A stretch of DNA of 64,000 nt from JAHEZL01 sp046074525 (GCA_046074525.1 JBJTOK010000036.1:79871-143870); one strand, 5' to 3'. Shown: positions 35,388 to 44,853, counted from the stretch's first letter. Numbers and translations: made by a program. The notes: generated by a model not told the origin, from the sequence alone.

Positions 35388-36911
35388 ATGAGTGATTTAA
35401 AAAAAATTGGAGGGGCGCTGATTTCCGTATTTGACAAGGATAATCTGGAGCCTATTGTTCGTGAATTGGGCCGCTTGGGAGTGACAATGTACTCTACCGG
35501 CGGAACGCAAACTTTTATCGAAGAGCTTGGACTGGCCGTGGTGCCTGTGGAAGACCTTACTTCTTATCCGTCAATTTTGGGTGGAAGAGTAAAAACCCTG
35601 CATCCTAAAGTGTTTGGCGGAATCCTGGGCCGGAGAGGCTTGCAGTCGGATGTTGCTCAGTTAGAGCAATATGAAATTCCGGCTATAGATCTCGTGATCG
35701 TCGATCTCTATCCTTTCGAAAAAACCGTTGCTTCAGGCGCTGCGCATGAAGATATTATTGAAAAAATCGACATCGGCGGTATCTCCCTGATCCGCGCCGC
35801 TGCTAAAAATCATAAGGACGTGGTGATTGTTCCGTCGAAAGGGCAATACGCTACTTTACTCAATCTCCTGAAAGAAAAACAAGGCTTTACTGATCTCGAA
35901 GATCGCAAGGCTCTCGCGAAAGCGGCTTTCAATGTGAGCTCTCACTACGATACAGCTATTTTCAGTTACTTCAATGACGATGCTGAGCCTGTTTTCAAGC
36001 AATCTATCAATACATCCAAAGTTTTGCGCTATGGCGAAAATCCTCATCAAAAGGGTTATTTCTTTGGTAAGATGGACGATATGTTTGAGCAGCTGCAAGG
36101 CAAGGAACTCAGCTACAACAATCTTTTGGATGTTGATGCTGCGGTAAACCTGATTGCTGAATTCAGGGACACTACTTTCGCTATCCTCAAGCACAACAAC
36201 GCTTGTGGCGTGGCTACACGAAAAACTGTGCTGGATGCATGGAACGCAGCGTTGGCTTGCGACCCTGTGTCGGCTTTCGGTGGCGTGCTGATCACGAATG
36301 TGAAAATCGATAAACCTACGGCAGAAGAAATCAATAAACTCTTCTTCGAAGTGGTGATCGCTCCGGCTTATGATGCTGATGCACTTGAAGTGTTGAAGCA
36401 AAAGAAAAACAGAATTATCCTCATCCAGAAACCAATCGAATTGTCGAAACAACAATTCCGTACGGCCCTGAACGGTGTATTGGTTCAGGACAAAGATTTG
36501 GTGATGGAAGGTGAAGATGAATTGACGCCGGTGACCGACAAAAAAGCAACGGCGCAGGAAGTTGCCGATCTGCTTTTCGCCGCAAAAATCTGTAAACACA
36601 CGAAATCGAATACCATCGTTTTCGCTAAAGACAATACTTTGATTTCAAGTGGTACCGGTCAGACTTCCCGCGTAGATGCTCTACGTCAGGCAGTGATCAA
36701 GGCGGGTGAATTTGGTTTCAGTTTGCAAGGTGCCTCTATGGCTTCCGATGCGTTTTTCCCTTTCCCTGATTGCGTTCAGCTGGCTAAAGAAGCGGGCATC
36801 GCTGCTGTGATTCAGCCGGGAGGATCCATCAAAGACCAGGAGTCAATCGACTATTGCAACAAAAATGGCGTGGCCATGGTGCTCACGGGAATCAGACATT
36901 TTAAACACTAA
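35388..36911 (+). CDS. purH: Bifunctional AICAR formyltransferase/IMP cyclohydrolase
   Basis: The 507-residue protein has an N-terminal IMP cyclohydrolase domain (GALISVFDKDNLEPIVRELG, STGGT, GGRVKTLHPKVFGGILGRR) and a C-terminal AICARFT domain with KHNNACGVATR and DPVSAFGGVL; this family usually has KHNNPCG. It performs the last two steps of IMP synthesis. It lies 8 bp before mreB, so purine synthesis and cell-shape genes share a transcript here. Confidence 0.95.
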   Translation: MSDLKKIGGALISVFDKDNLEPIVRELGRLGVTMYSTGGTQTFIEELGLAVVPVEDLTSYPSILGGRVKTLHPKVFGGILGRRGLQSDVAQLEQYEIPAIDLVIVDLYPFEKTVASGAAHEDIIEKIDIGGISLIRAAAKNHKDVVIVPSKGQYATLLNLLKEKQGFTDLEDRKALAKAAFNVSSHYDTAIFSYFNDDAEPVFKQSINTSKVLRYGENPHQKGYFFGKMDDMFEQLQGKELSYNNLLDVDAAVNLIAEFRDTTFAILKHNNACGVATRKTVLDAWNAALACDPVSAFGGVLITNVKIDKPTAEEINKLFFEVVIAPAYDADALEVLKQKKNRIILIQKPIELSKQQFRTALNGVLVQDKDLVMEGEDELTPVTDKKATAQEVADLLFAAKICKHTKSNTIVFAKDNTLISSGTGQTSRVDALRQAVIKAGEFGFSLQGASMASDAFFPFPDCVQLAKEAGIAAVIQPGGSIKDQESIDYCNKNGVAMVLTGIRHFKH

Positions 36912-36919
36912 AAAAAATT

Positions 36920-37948
36920 ATGGGATTATTCAGCTTCCTTACCCAAGAAATCGCTATCGATCTTGGTACAGCCAACACCCTCATCATTGAAAATGATAAA
37001 GTGGTGGTGGATGAGCCCTCCATCATTGCGCTCAACCGCATTACCGGTGAGGTGATGGCTATCGGTAAAAAAGCAATGCAGATGCATGGCAAAACCCACG
37101 AAAACATCAGAACTATCCGTCCGCTTAAAGATGGCGTGATTGCTGAGTTCCAGGCTGCCGAAGAGATGATCAGGGGTTTCATCAAGATGATCAATCTCAA
37201 CAAGCGCAAGATGTTTGGTCCTTCCAACATCCGTATGGTAATTTGTATTCCATCTGGTATCACCGAGGTGGAAAAACGTGCTGTAAAGGACTCTGCTGAA
37301 AAGGCAGGAGCGAAGGAAGTCCGACTCATTCAGGAGCCTATGGCTGCTGCGATTGGTATTGGTATCGACGTGGAAGAACCAATGGGTAACATGGTGATTG
37401 ATATAGGCGGAGGTACCAGCGAAATTGCGGTAATCGCTTTGGGTGGTATCGTTTGTGATAAATCAATTCGTGTTGCGGGTGATGAGTTTACTCAGGATAT
37501 TGAAGATTATATGCGTCGCCAGCACAACATTCTCGTAGGTGAAAGAACTGCCGAAAGAATCAAGATTGAAGTTGGGGCTGCTTTGCCTGAACTCGACAAT
37601 CCGCCGCCTGATTTCGCTGTTCACGGTCGCGACTTGATGACAGGTATCCCTAAAGAAATCACGATTTCTTATTCAGAGATCGCTCACTGTCTGGATAAAT
37701 CGATCTCGAAAATTGAAGCTGCGATTTTAAGTGCTTTGGAGATGACGCCTCCTGAACTTTCTGCTGATATTTACCGCACAGGTATTTACCTTGCTGGTGG
37801 TGGTTCATTGCTGAGAGGTCTCGACAAAAGGATTTCCAAAAAAACAAAATTGCCTGTACACGTTGCCGAAGATCCGCTCAGAGCTGTGGCCCGCGGTACC
37901 GGTATTGCATTGAAAAACTTCGACAGGTTCCCATTCTTGATTAAATAA
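36920..37948 (+). CDS. mreB: Rod shape-determining protein MreB
   Basis: The 342-residue actin-like ATPase has phosphate 1 (IAIDLGTANTLI), connect 1/phosphate 2 (GNMVIDIGGGTSEIAVIALGG) and the adenosine motif (TGIYLAGGGSLLRGLDK). It forms membrane filaments that guide the elongasome with MreC, MreD, PBP2 and RodA, all encoded next in order. A strong hairpin with a T tract lies between it and mreC. Confidence 0.96.
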   Translation: MGLFSFLTQEIAIDLGTANTLIIENDKVVVDEPSIIALNRITGEVMAIGKKAMQMHGKTHENIRTIRPLKDGVIAEFQAAEEMIRGFIKMINLNKRKMFGPSNIRMVICIPSGITEVEKRAVKDSAEKAGAKEVRLIQEPMAAAIGIGIDVEEPMGNMVIDIGGGTSEIAVIALGGIVCDKSIRVAGDEFTQDIEDYMRRQHNILVGERTAERIKIEVGAALPELDNPPPDFAVHGRDLMTGIPKEITISYSEIAHCLDKSISKIEAAILSALEMTPPELSADIYRTGIYLAGGGSLLRGLDKRISKKTKLPVHVAEDPLRAVARGTGIALKNFDRFPFLIK

Positions 37949-37958
37949 TTTGTTGAAG

Positions 37959-38001
37959 GTTCAAAGTTCAGAGTTAGGCAACTCTGAACTTTGAACTTTT
38001 A
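37959..38001 (+). terminator. Strong hairpin terminator between mreB and mreC
   Basis: A perfect 17-bp stem (GTTCAAAGTTCAGAGTT and AACTCTGAACTTTGAAC) with a 4-base loop is followed by TTTTAT. It begins 11 bp after mreB and ends 16 bp before mreC. It could end the purH-mreB transcript or attenuate read-through. Confidence 0.7.
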
Positions 38002-38016
38002 TCCTGAACAAGAAAG

Positions 38017-38865
38017 ATGAAGAACTTACTTGCCATTCTTTACAAAAATCATTTGCTGCTGCTTTTTCTTTTTCTCGAAATTACGGCGATTACCTTCGCC
38101 ATTCAGCACAATAATTTTCAGCGCGCTTCCTTCATCAATTCTGCTTCTTACCTCACCGGAAATACTTACGAGGTGATGAATAATTTTAATTCGTACCTCG
38201 ATCTCAAGGAAAAAAATCTCCTGCTTCGTGATTCACTGGCGCAGCTGAAAGGTCAGACATTAACCGCTTACATGCACCGCGATACTACTTTGTACAAAAA
38301 GACAGATACTTTGTTTAAGCAGCGTTACACTTACGTTGGAGCGGAAGTACTGCATCAAACCCTTCATAAGTTCAATAACTTTTTAACTATCAACAAAGGC
38401 AGTAATGACGGTATTGAAGTGGGCATGGCTGTGCTGGGTGTGAATGGCGTGGTGGGAAAAATAAATGGTGTGACTCCTAATTTCGCTTCGGTGTTATCGC
38501 TGCTCAACAGTCAGACTACCCTGTCCTGCAAATTCAAGAAAAATAAATCGCTCGGCTTTTTGGTGTGGAACGGGAAATCGGCCAGTGGCTTGTCGTACCG
38601 ACAGGCGCAGCTGATTGACGTGCCACTCACTACAAAAATAGCAATAGGTGATACTATCGTTACAGCAGGTTATTCCGATAATTTTCCCGGTGGTATTCCG
38701 ATCGGGAAGGTGATTGATTTTTCGCTGGCTTCCGACGGACAATCGCAGGATGTGCGGATTGAACTTTTTCTCGATTTCAGCATTCTTGATCATGTATTTG
38801 TTGTGCGCGATGTAATGAGGGAGGAAAAAGATTCTCTGGAACAGAAATACCAAAATGCCGACTGA
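38017..38865 (+). CDS. mreC: Rod shape-determining protein MreC
   Basis: The 282-residue protein has one N-terminal membrane helix (LLLLFLFLEITAITFAIQ), a coiled coil (YLDLKEKNLLLRDSLAQLKG) and the beta-domain with NGVVGKINGVTPNFASVLSL and GDTIVTAGYSDNFPGGIPIG, all typical of MreC. It is a periplasmic scaffold for the elongasome. Its stop overlaps the mreD start by one base. Confidence 0.93.
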   Translation: MKNLLAILYKNHLLLLFLFLEITAITFAIQHNNFQRASFINSASYLTGNTYEVMNNFNSYLDLKEKNLLLRDSLAQLKGQTLTAYMHRDTTLYKKTDTLFKQRYTYVGAEVLHQTLHKFNNFLTINKGSNDGIEVGMAVLGVNGVVGKINGVTPNFASVLSLLNSQTTLSCKFKKNKSLGFLVWNGKSASGLSYRQAQLIDVPLTTKIAIGDTIVTAGYSDNFPGGIPIGKVIDFSLASDGQSQDVRIELFLDFSILDHVFVVRDVMREEKDSLEQKYQNAD

Positions 38866-39377
38866 TGTTAGAACATTTACCACGATATATAATCACTGCG
38901 GTTCTGCTCATCTTTTGTCAGGTGATGGTGTTTAATTACATTCATTTCGCCAATGTTATCAGTACGTTTCCTTATATATTGTTTTTATTGCTGCTGCCTA
39001 AAAACACCAATAATGCGCTGGCGCTGATTATTGCTTTTACCTTGGGCATTATTCTCGATTTTTTTTCCGATTCAGGTGGAATCCATGCCGCGGCCTGTGT
39101 TCCTCTGACTTATATCCGTCCTTTTATTTTGCGTACCGTTGGTACAGAGAGCAAGAAAGACAATTACAATCCGACAATTAAGGATTTGGGTTTCAACAGA
39201 TATCTGCCTTACGCCGGAATCATGGTACTCATCCACCACAGCATTTTATTTTATCTGGAAGCTTTTGAGTTTTCCCTCTTCTTCAGCACTTTTGTTAAAA
39301 TGCTCGGAAGTTCAGTGTTGACGCTGATTTTTATTGTGATTATACAATATATCTTTATTAAAGAACCAGGGAAATGA
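38865..39377 (+). CDS. mreD: Rod shape-determining protein MreD
   Basis: The 170-residue protein has five or six membrane helices (for example YIITAVLLIFCQVMVFNYIH and LALIIAFTLGIILDFFSDS) and the length and position of MreD. The GIILDFFSDSGGIHA segment is typical of the family in Bacteroidota. It overlaps mreC by one base and mrdA by four (ATGA), so the three are translationally coupled. Confidence 0.88.
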   Translation: MLEHLPRYIITAVLLIFCQVMVFNYIHFANVISTFPYILFLLLLPKNTNNALALIIAFTLGIILDFFSDSGGIHAAACVPLTYIRPFILRTVGTESKKDNYNPTIKDLGFNRYLPYAGIMVLIHHSILFYLEAFEFSLFFSTFVKMLGSSVLTLIFIVIIQYIFIKEPGK

Positions 39378-41179
39378 ATCCTACTTCCGACAGGCAATAT
39401 GTGATCGTTGGTATTTTTTCTACCCTGGCTATTATTTTCATTTTCCGTGTATTTTACCTGCAGGTGATCAATCCTGAATTTCATGAGAAAGCGTTGGATA
39501 TGGGGCGCAAGGTGGTAGTGGAATTTCCTATGCGGGGTACCATTTACGATCGCAACGGAAACATCATGGCGCACAATGAAATTGCTTATGATTTGGTAGT
39601 ACTTCCCAAAGAAGTGAAAGTGGATACACTTGAGTTTTGCGAGCTTCTTGGTATTGATACCGTGGAGTTCAACCGCCGTATGAAAATTGCCAAAACTTAT
39701 CCCAACGCTGTGTATAAAGAATCACTTTTTCAGGAGTTGATTTCGGTGGAAGATTTTGCAAGAATCAGTGAGCAGTTGTATCGCTACAAAGGTTTTTCGG
39801 CACAAAGAAGAAACGTGCGCAATTACCCTAAGCCCAGCGGTGCACATGTTTTAGGATACATGCAAAAGGTGAGTCCGTACGACAAGCAGAAAGATGATTT
39901 TTATGTGAACAATGATTACATCGGCCGCAGTGGTTTGGAGATGTATTATGAAAAAGATTTACGGGGTGTTAAAGGGATAAAATATTTGCGCCGCGACAGG
40001 AACAACAATATCAAAGGTCCATACAAAGACGGAACCCTCAATCAGAAATCTGAACCCGGCAAAGATCTGTATACTTCTATCGACGCGGTTTTACAGGAGT
40101 ATGCCGAGCAGCTGATGCAGGGCAAGCGCGGAAGTATTGTAGCATTGGATCCTAATACCGGAGAGGTTTTGTGCATGGTTTCTGCGCCCACTTACAATCC
40201 TAATGATCTCGTGGGAAGATACTTCAGTAAGAACTATGATACTATTTTCAATTCACCAGGACAGCCCTTGTTTTTCCGCAGTATTGCTGCCACGCAACCT
40301 CCCGGATCAATTGTAAAAACAATGCAGGCAGCCATTGCGCAGCAATTTGGTGTGGCCAATGCTAATACGAAATATCTATGTAACAAAGCGTTAGTAGGTT
40401 GCCACGATCATCCTAGTCCGCTTAACTTACCTCAGTCGGTGCAAAGCTCATGTAATCCCTATTATTACAATTTGGTGAGGAGTGTTTTGTATTCCGAAAA
40501 ATCGGGCAATGAGTTCACTACCATCGAGCATGGTCTCAACCGCTGGGAAGATGTAGTGCGCTCTTTTGGTATGGGAAATCCGCTACACATCGATCTTGCC
40601 GGAGAGAAGGATGGAAATGTTCCTGATTCAAGGGAATACAATCGTACTTATGGCAAGGGTCACTGGAACTACCGAACAGTTTACTCGCTGAGCATCGGTC
40701 AGGGTGAATTTGCACTAACCCCTTTGCAGATGGCCAATCTCGCGGCCATCATCGCCAACAAAGGAAAGTATTATACGCCTCACGTGGTGCGCAAGGTGGG
40801 CGACAGAACGCTGAACTATAAAGATTCTTTGCATGTTGTGAAAGTGGAACCGCGTTATTTTGATGTGGTGCAGGATGGTATGCAATGGGTGATTGAAGAG
40901 CATGGCGGTACGGCAGGAAGAGCGAAAATTGATTCGCTGCATTATTGCGGGAAAACAGGAACATCGCAAAATCCGCACGGTGAGGACCACTCGGTTTTTA
41001 TTGCTTTTGCGCCGAGGGAAAATCCGCAAATTGCCATTTCGGTGTATATAGAAAATGCTGGAAAAGGTGGTGTTTGGGCAGCTCCTATCGCGAGCCTTAT
41101 CATTGAAAAATATTTGCGTGGCAGCATCTCCAGAAAAGAATTGGAAGAAGATATGATGACAGGTGTAATCAAATACTAA
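39374..41179 (+). CDS. mrdA: Penicillin-binding protein 2 (elongasome transpeptidase)
   Basis: The 601-residue class B PBP has an N-terminal membrane anchor, a dimerisation domain (FPMRGTIYDRNGNIMAHNE), and a transpeptidase domain with the active-site SxxK in PPGSIVKTM, SxN as SCN in QSSCNPYYYN, and KTG in YCGKTGTSQNP. It cross-links side-wall peptidoglycan with RodA, whose gene begins at the next base (41180). Confidence 0.95.
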   Translation: MNPTSDRQYVIVGIFSTLAIIFIFRVFYLQVINPEFHEKALDMGRKVVVEFPMRGTIYDRNGNIMAHNEIAYDLVVLPKEVKVDTLEFCELLGIDTVEFNRRMKIAKTYPNAVYKESLFQELISVEDFARISEQLYRYKGFSAQRRNVRNYPKPSGAHVLGYMQKVSPYDKQKDDFYVNNDYIGRSGLEMYYEKDLRGVKGIKYLRRDRNNNIKGPYKDGTLNQKSEPGKDLYTSIDAVLQEYAEQLMQGKRGSIVALDPNTGEVLCMVSAPTYNPNDLVGRYFSKNYDTIFNSPGQPLFFRSIAATQPPGSIVKTMQAAIAQQFGVANANTKYLCNKALVGCHDHPSPLNLPQSVQSSCNPYYYNLVRSVLYSEKSGNEFTTIEHGLNRWEDVVRSFGMGNPLHIDLAGEKDGNVPDSREYNRTYGKGHWNYRTVYSLSIGQGEFALTPLQMANLAAIIANKGKYYTPHVVRKVGDRTLNYKDSLHVVKVEPRYFDVVQDGMQWVIEEHGGTAGRAKIDSLHYCGKTGTSQNPHGEDHSVFIAFAPRENPQIAISVYIENAGKGGVWAAPIASLIIEKYLRGSISRKELEEDMMTGVIKY

Positions 41180-42673
41180 ATGGCCAAAAGAAGCAACATA
41201 ATAATGAATATTGACTGGGTGCTGGTCTCTATTTTCATGTTGTTGATGCTCATCGGCTGGATCAATATTTATGGTGCTGTTTTCGATGAGGCGCATCCTA
41301 GTATTTTTGATACATCGCAGCGTTATGGGAAACAATTGTTGTGGATAGGAGGTGCGCTGTTCCTGGCTTTTCTTATTCTTTCTCTCGACAGTAAAGTATT
41401 TACCTATTCGGCCTATCTGATTTATGGTGTGAGTTTGTCCATGCTGGTACTCACTATTTTTGTAGCGAGAGAAGTAAATGGTAACAGCTCCTGGATCGAG
41501 ATAGGATCTTTCAAAATCCAACCTTCCGAATTCGCGAAGTTTGCAACGAGTTTAGCACTTGCGAAATACCTTTCCAGTTTGCAAAATCTCAAGGTGAACA
41601 ATGGTTCCCTCTTTGAGCTGGGTTATCAGGTGAGTCGCTTTTTTACAGGGAAAACCGTGATTCGTTTTCAGTACATCGACTGGAAAACGCAGGTGGCACC
41701 AATGGCAATTATTCTTGTGCCGATGATGTTGATTCTCGGACAAAATGATACGGGGTCGGCGCTTGTGTATCTCGCCTTTATTTTCGTATGGTACCGTGCC
41801 GGATTTTCGGGCAGCATTTTGCTGATAGGTTTTTATCTCATGGTATTGGCCGTGCTTACCCTGATGGTGGACGCCGATTCGGTGGTTTCTGCAATCTGTA
41901 CGATAGCATTGTTTTTGTATGCAGTGTTTATCAAGGAGACGCTAACGGCGGTAATCCTTATCGCTTCTATATTGCTTTATTATGTTTTGCACTTCATTTT
42001 CGATTGGAATGGCGCCATTACCAATTATCTTTTTTATGCCACCATAGGCATATTCTTCCTAGCTAATTTCAGTGCGGAAAATGTGTGGAAGAAGTTTGAA
42101 AAAAACTTTGTCCTTTTCTCTTTGGTAGGCAGTTTGCTTTTCATTGGCAGTGTTCAGTTTCTCTTTGATAATGTGCTCCAACCTCACCAGAAAGACAGGA
42201 TTCTAGTGCTTTTCGGGAAGAAGGAGGATATTCACGGTGTAGGTTACCAGGCTTATGCTGCAAAAATTGCTATTGGTTCGGGAGGTTTTGCCGGCAATGG
42301 TTTGCTGGAAGGAATAATAACCAAAGGGAATTTTGTGCCTGAGCAGGGAACAGATTATATTTTCTGTACCGTGGGTGAGGAATGGGGTTTCCTGGGTTCG
42401 GCCTTCGTAATTATTTTATATCTGGCGCTTATTCTCCGGATCATCTTTATGGCCGAAAAACAGCGGTCGGATTTCACGCGGATTTATGGTTATTGTGTGG
42501 CGTCCATTTTGTTTATCCATTTCATGATTAACATTGGAATGGTGATCGGACTTGCTCCTGTTATTGGTATTCCATTGCCTTTCCTCAGTTACGGGGGCTC
42601 ATCGCTGTGGGCTTTTACTATTTTGCTTTTCCTGTTTGTGAAGTTTGATTCACAGAGGTTGGAGGTACTATAA
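41180..42673 (+). CDS. rodA: SEDS peptidoglycan polymerase RodA (enlarged)
   Basis: The 497-residue SEDS protein has NGNSSWIEIGSFKIQPSEFA early, GQNDTGSALVYLAF after the middle, and the C-terminal GLAPVIGIPLPFLSYGGSS signature. It is longer than usual (about 370-420): a block of extra hydrophobic segments at about 215-325 (VSAICTIALFLYAVF, LTAVILIASILLYYVLHFIF, FATIGIFFLANF-like) separates the two conserved halves. It polymerises glycan strands with PBP2. The next sequence is a repeat element. Confidence 0.93.
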   Translation: MAKRSNIIMNIDWVLVSIFMLLMLIGWINIYGAVFDEAHPSIFDTSQRYGKQLLWIGGALFLAFLILSLDSKVFTYSAYLIYGVSLSMLVLTIFVAREVNGNSSWIEIGSFKIQPSEFAKFATSLALAKYLSSLQNLKVNNGSLFELGYQVSRFFTGKTVIRFQYIDWKTQVAPMAIILVPMMLILGQNDTGSALVYLAFIFVWYRAGFSGSILLIGFYLMVLAVLTLMVDADSVVSAICTIALFLYAVFIKETLTAVILIASILLYYVLHFIFDWNGAITNYLFYATIGIFFLANFSAENVWKKFEKNFVLFSLVGSLLFIGSVQFLFDNVLQPHQKDRILVLFGKKEDIHGVGYQAYAAKIAIGSGGFAGNGLLEGIITKGNFVPEQGTDYIFCTVGEEWGFLGSAFVIILYLALILRIIFMAEKQRSDFTRIYGYCVASILFIHFMINIGMVIGLAPVIGIPLPFLSYGGSSLWAFTILLFLFVKFDSQRLEVL

Positions 42674-42696
42674 CTTCTTTTCCAAAGAAGCAAAGA

Positions 42697-42728
42697 CTTA
42701 CTTTTTTGTCTTGAAACAAAAAAGTAAG
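42697..42728 (+). terminator. Hairpin downstream of rodA (left end of repeat element)
   Basis: A perfect 12-bp stem with loop TCTTGAAA starts 24 bp after the rodA stop. It is A/T rich and followed by CAAAAAAA rather than T, so on the plus strand it is a weak terminator candidate; the T run lies within the stem. Confidence 0.35.
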
Positions 42729-42890
42729 CAAAAAAATTCAAGGGCTAAGAGATGCTTCCCACGCGCCTCGCAAAATTTCTTAACGGCCCTCAGGCCTAAA
42801 ATTTCGCTCCCGCCACCGCCGGCCCGCCTCTTAGCCCGGGCCCCCGCACGAAGTTAGCGGCCCATACTTAAAGCATGATACAAAAGGATT

Positions 42891-42933
42891 GCTTCGGATT
42901 TTCGAGTACGAAAATCTCTCGCAATGACGGACT
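42891..42933. repeat. 43-bp dispersed repeat (GCTTCGG...CGGACT), copy 2
   Basis: It matches 23902-23944 at 37 of 43 positions, and lies nested in the larger rodA-recJ element. Confidence 0.65.
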
Positions 42934-43095
42934 CTGAGAAGTATGTTTCAAGGAATGGTTTGGTAACTTCGTGTGTAGGCCTGAGCCAAGATGCGCGCCA
43001 AGCGGTGGCGGTGAGGCAAAAAGCGCGGCCGAGGAACGAAGGCAACGCGTTTTTGCCGAGGCGGGGGGAAGCATATCTTGGCTATTGATTTTTTG

Positions 43096-43121
43096 TTACT
43101 TTTTCATCAAGGAAAAAGTAA
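43096..43121 (-). terminator. Hairpin downstream of recJ (right end of repeat element)
   Basis: TTACTTTTTC and GAAAAAGTAA form a 10-bp stem around ATCAAG. On the minus strand it follows the recJ stop by about 35 bp. Confidence 0.35.
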
Positions 43122-43155
43122 GAAGATTTGCTTCTTTCCAAAAGAAGAAATAGAA

Positions 43156-44853
43156 CTACAAAAGTATATCCTTAATATCCATCTGCATATTCGATTTTCC
43201 CTTGTAATTATTGGTATTCAGGGAGAAACATGCACTGATTATCTGCCCTGCGGAAATAGCCGGACAAAAGTGTCCCATCTTGAAAGCAACACCAGGAATT
43301 TTTCTTTCGGGATAAGTATTGTCGGCGAGCAATACGCGCAAATGATCGGTGCCTACCACACGAGATTCACCAACATCCACTAAGTTTCCTGCAGCGAATA
43401 AAGGGGCTTCATTGCCTGGACCAAAGGGTTCGAATTGGCGAAGGATGCGGTAAAATCTCTCGTCGATGTCGTTGAGGTTCAAGCGCGCTTCTATCCTCAG
43501 CTTTGGGATAAGTAAATCAGGATGAATTTTTTGCGTGATAACAGCTTCCAGTTTTGTTTTGAAAGCTTCAAAATTTTCGGGTAATAAGGTAACGCCTGCT
43601 GCGTGATCGTGGCCGCCAAATTGCTCCAGCAGATGCGCACATTCTTCAATAGCTTCAAGGATATTAAAGCCTTTCACCGAACGAGCACTGCCGGTGATTT
43701 TTCCATCGGCTTGTGTGAGCACCAAAGTGGGGCGGTAATATTGATCCTGCAGGCGTGATGCAACAATTCCTACAACGCCTTTGTGCCAGTTCGGATTGAA
43801 AACAATGGTGCTGTTTTGTGTGCGTTCGTTTTTCAAAAGAGTAAGCGCTTCCTCGGTGGTTTGCTTTTCGGTATTTTTTCGTTCTTCGTTGTACTTATGG
43901 ATATCGTCGGCCAAAGAATTACGCAATGCGTCATCATTGCTGATAAGTAAATCTACTACGTGCATGGCAGAGTACATGCGGCCCGCAGCGTTAATGCGCG
44001 GACCAATACCGTAACCCACATCCATCATCGTGAGTTCGCCTTCGCGATTGGCAATGCGGATAATGTTCTTCAATCCAGGCAGCGGATTGCTGTTCAGTTT
44101 TTTCAATCCGAAATACGCCATTACCCTGTTTTCTCCAATCATTGGCACCATGTCGGCACCGATGCTCACTGCTACCAGATCAAGGAACTGCAGGTAATTT
44201 TCTTCATCAATTTGATGTTTTTCACAATAAGCCTGCAGCAGTTTAAATCCCACGCCGGCACCAGATAAATGCTGGAATGGATAAGTGCAATCTTTTCTTT
44301 TTGGGTTGAGTAATGCTGCTGCATCGGGAAGATTTTCGGCCGGATTATGGTGATCACAAATGATGAAATCAATGCCCATTTCTTTCGCTTTTGCAACGTG
44401 TTCAATAGAGCGCGTTCCGCAATCAAGAGCAATAATTAAAGTAAAATCATTGTCTTTCGCGAAATCCATGGCAGCAAAGGAAATTCCGTAGCCTTCCTTG
44501 TAGCGGTCGGGAATATAATACGCTAAATTTTCAGTGAACTTTTTCAGGAAAAGGTACGTCATGGCAACGGAAGTAGTGCCGTCAACATCGTAATCGCCGA
44601 AGACCAGTATTTTTTCATTGCTGGTAATCGCCTCGTGCAGTCGGGCTACCGCCTTATCCATATCCTTCAATAAAAAAGGATCGTGCAGACTTTTTAAACT
44701 GGGACGGAAAAATTTCCTGGCTTCTTCAAAATTTTGAACACCACGATGGGCGAGCAATCTGGCAAGAACGGGATGAATACCCAGTGCATCCGACAGCTCT
44801 TTTACAGTAGCTTTGTCGGCGTCCTCATGATCTTCCCAAATTTTCTTTGCCAT
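43156..44853 (-). CDS. recJ: Single-stranded-DNA-specific exonuclease RecJ
   Basis: The 565-residue protein has the DHH phosphoesterase motifs: VFGDYDVDGTTSVAMTYLFL (motif I), LIIALDCGTRS (motif II), DFIICDHHNP (motif III) and the DHHA1 domain with QFGGHDHAAGVTLLPENFE. It degrades single-stranded DNA 5' to 3' in recombination and mismatch repair using divalent metal. It is convergent with rodA and divergent from the lipoprotein gene at 44910. Confidence 0.95.
   Translation of the reverse strand: MAKKIWEDHEDADKATVKELSDALGIHPVLARLLAHRGVQNFEEARKFFRPSLKSLHDPFLLKDMDKAVARLHEAITSNEKILVFGDYDVDGTTSVAMTYLFLKKFTENLAYYIPDRYKEGYGISFAAMDFAKDNDFTLIIALDCGTRSIEHVAKAKEMGIDFIICDHHNPAENLPDAAALLNPKRKDCTYPFQHLSGAGVGFKLLQAYCEKHQIDEENYLQFLDLVAVSIGADMVPMIGENRVMAYFGLKKLNSNPLPGLKNIIRIANREGELTMMDVGYGIGPRINAAGRMYSAMHVVDLLISNDDALRNSLADDIHKYNEERKNTEKQTTEEALTLLKNERTQNSTIVFNPNWHKGVVGIVASRLQDQYYRPTLVLTQADGKITGSARSVKGFNILEAIEECAHLLEQFGGHDHAAGVTLLPENFEAFKTKLEAVITQKIHPDLLIPKLRIEARLNLNDIDERFYRILRQFEPFGPGNEAPLFAAGNLVDVGESRVVGTDHLRVLLADNTYPERKIPGVAFKMGHFCPAISAGQIISACFSLNTNNYKGKSNMQMDIKDILL

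Larger units (their letters stand above)
42674..43153. repeat. Non-coding dispersed element with imperfect terminal inverted repeats
   Basis: The whole gap between the convergent rodA and recJ genes is one structured element. The left end (TTCTTTTCCAAAGAAGCAAA...) and the reverse complement of the right end (TTCTTTTGGAAAGAAGCAAA...) match over about 60 bases. Each end contains its own hairpin: CTTACTTTTTTG/CAAAAAAGTAAG at 42697-42728 and TTACTTTTTC/GAAAAAGTAA at 43096-43121. The middle is much richer in G+C than the flanks, and short ORFs there show no protein-like features. The hairpins could end transcription from both flanking genes. Confidence 0.6.

Noticed and set aside
42645..43153. Several small ORFs in the rodA-recJ gap, with runs of Pro, Ala and Arg
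   Set aside because: They arise from GC-rich repeat sequence and differ between frames without any protein-like pattern.
43421..43445. GGTTCGAATT resembling the tRNA T-loop
   Set aside because: It lies within recJ coding sequence and no acceptor or anticodon arms could be folded around it.
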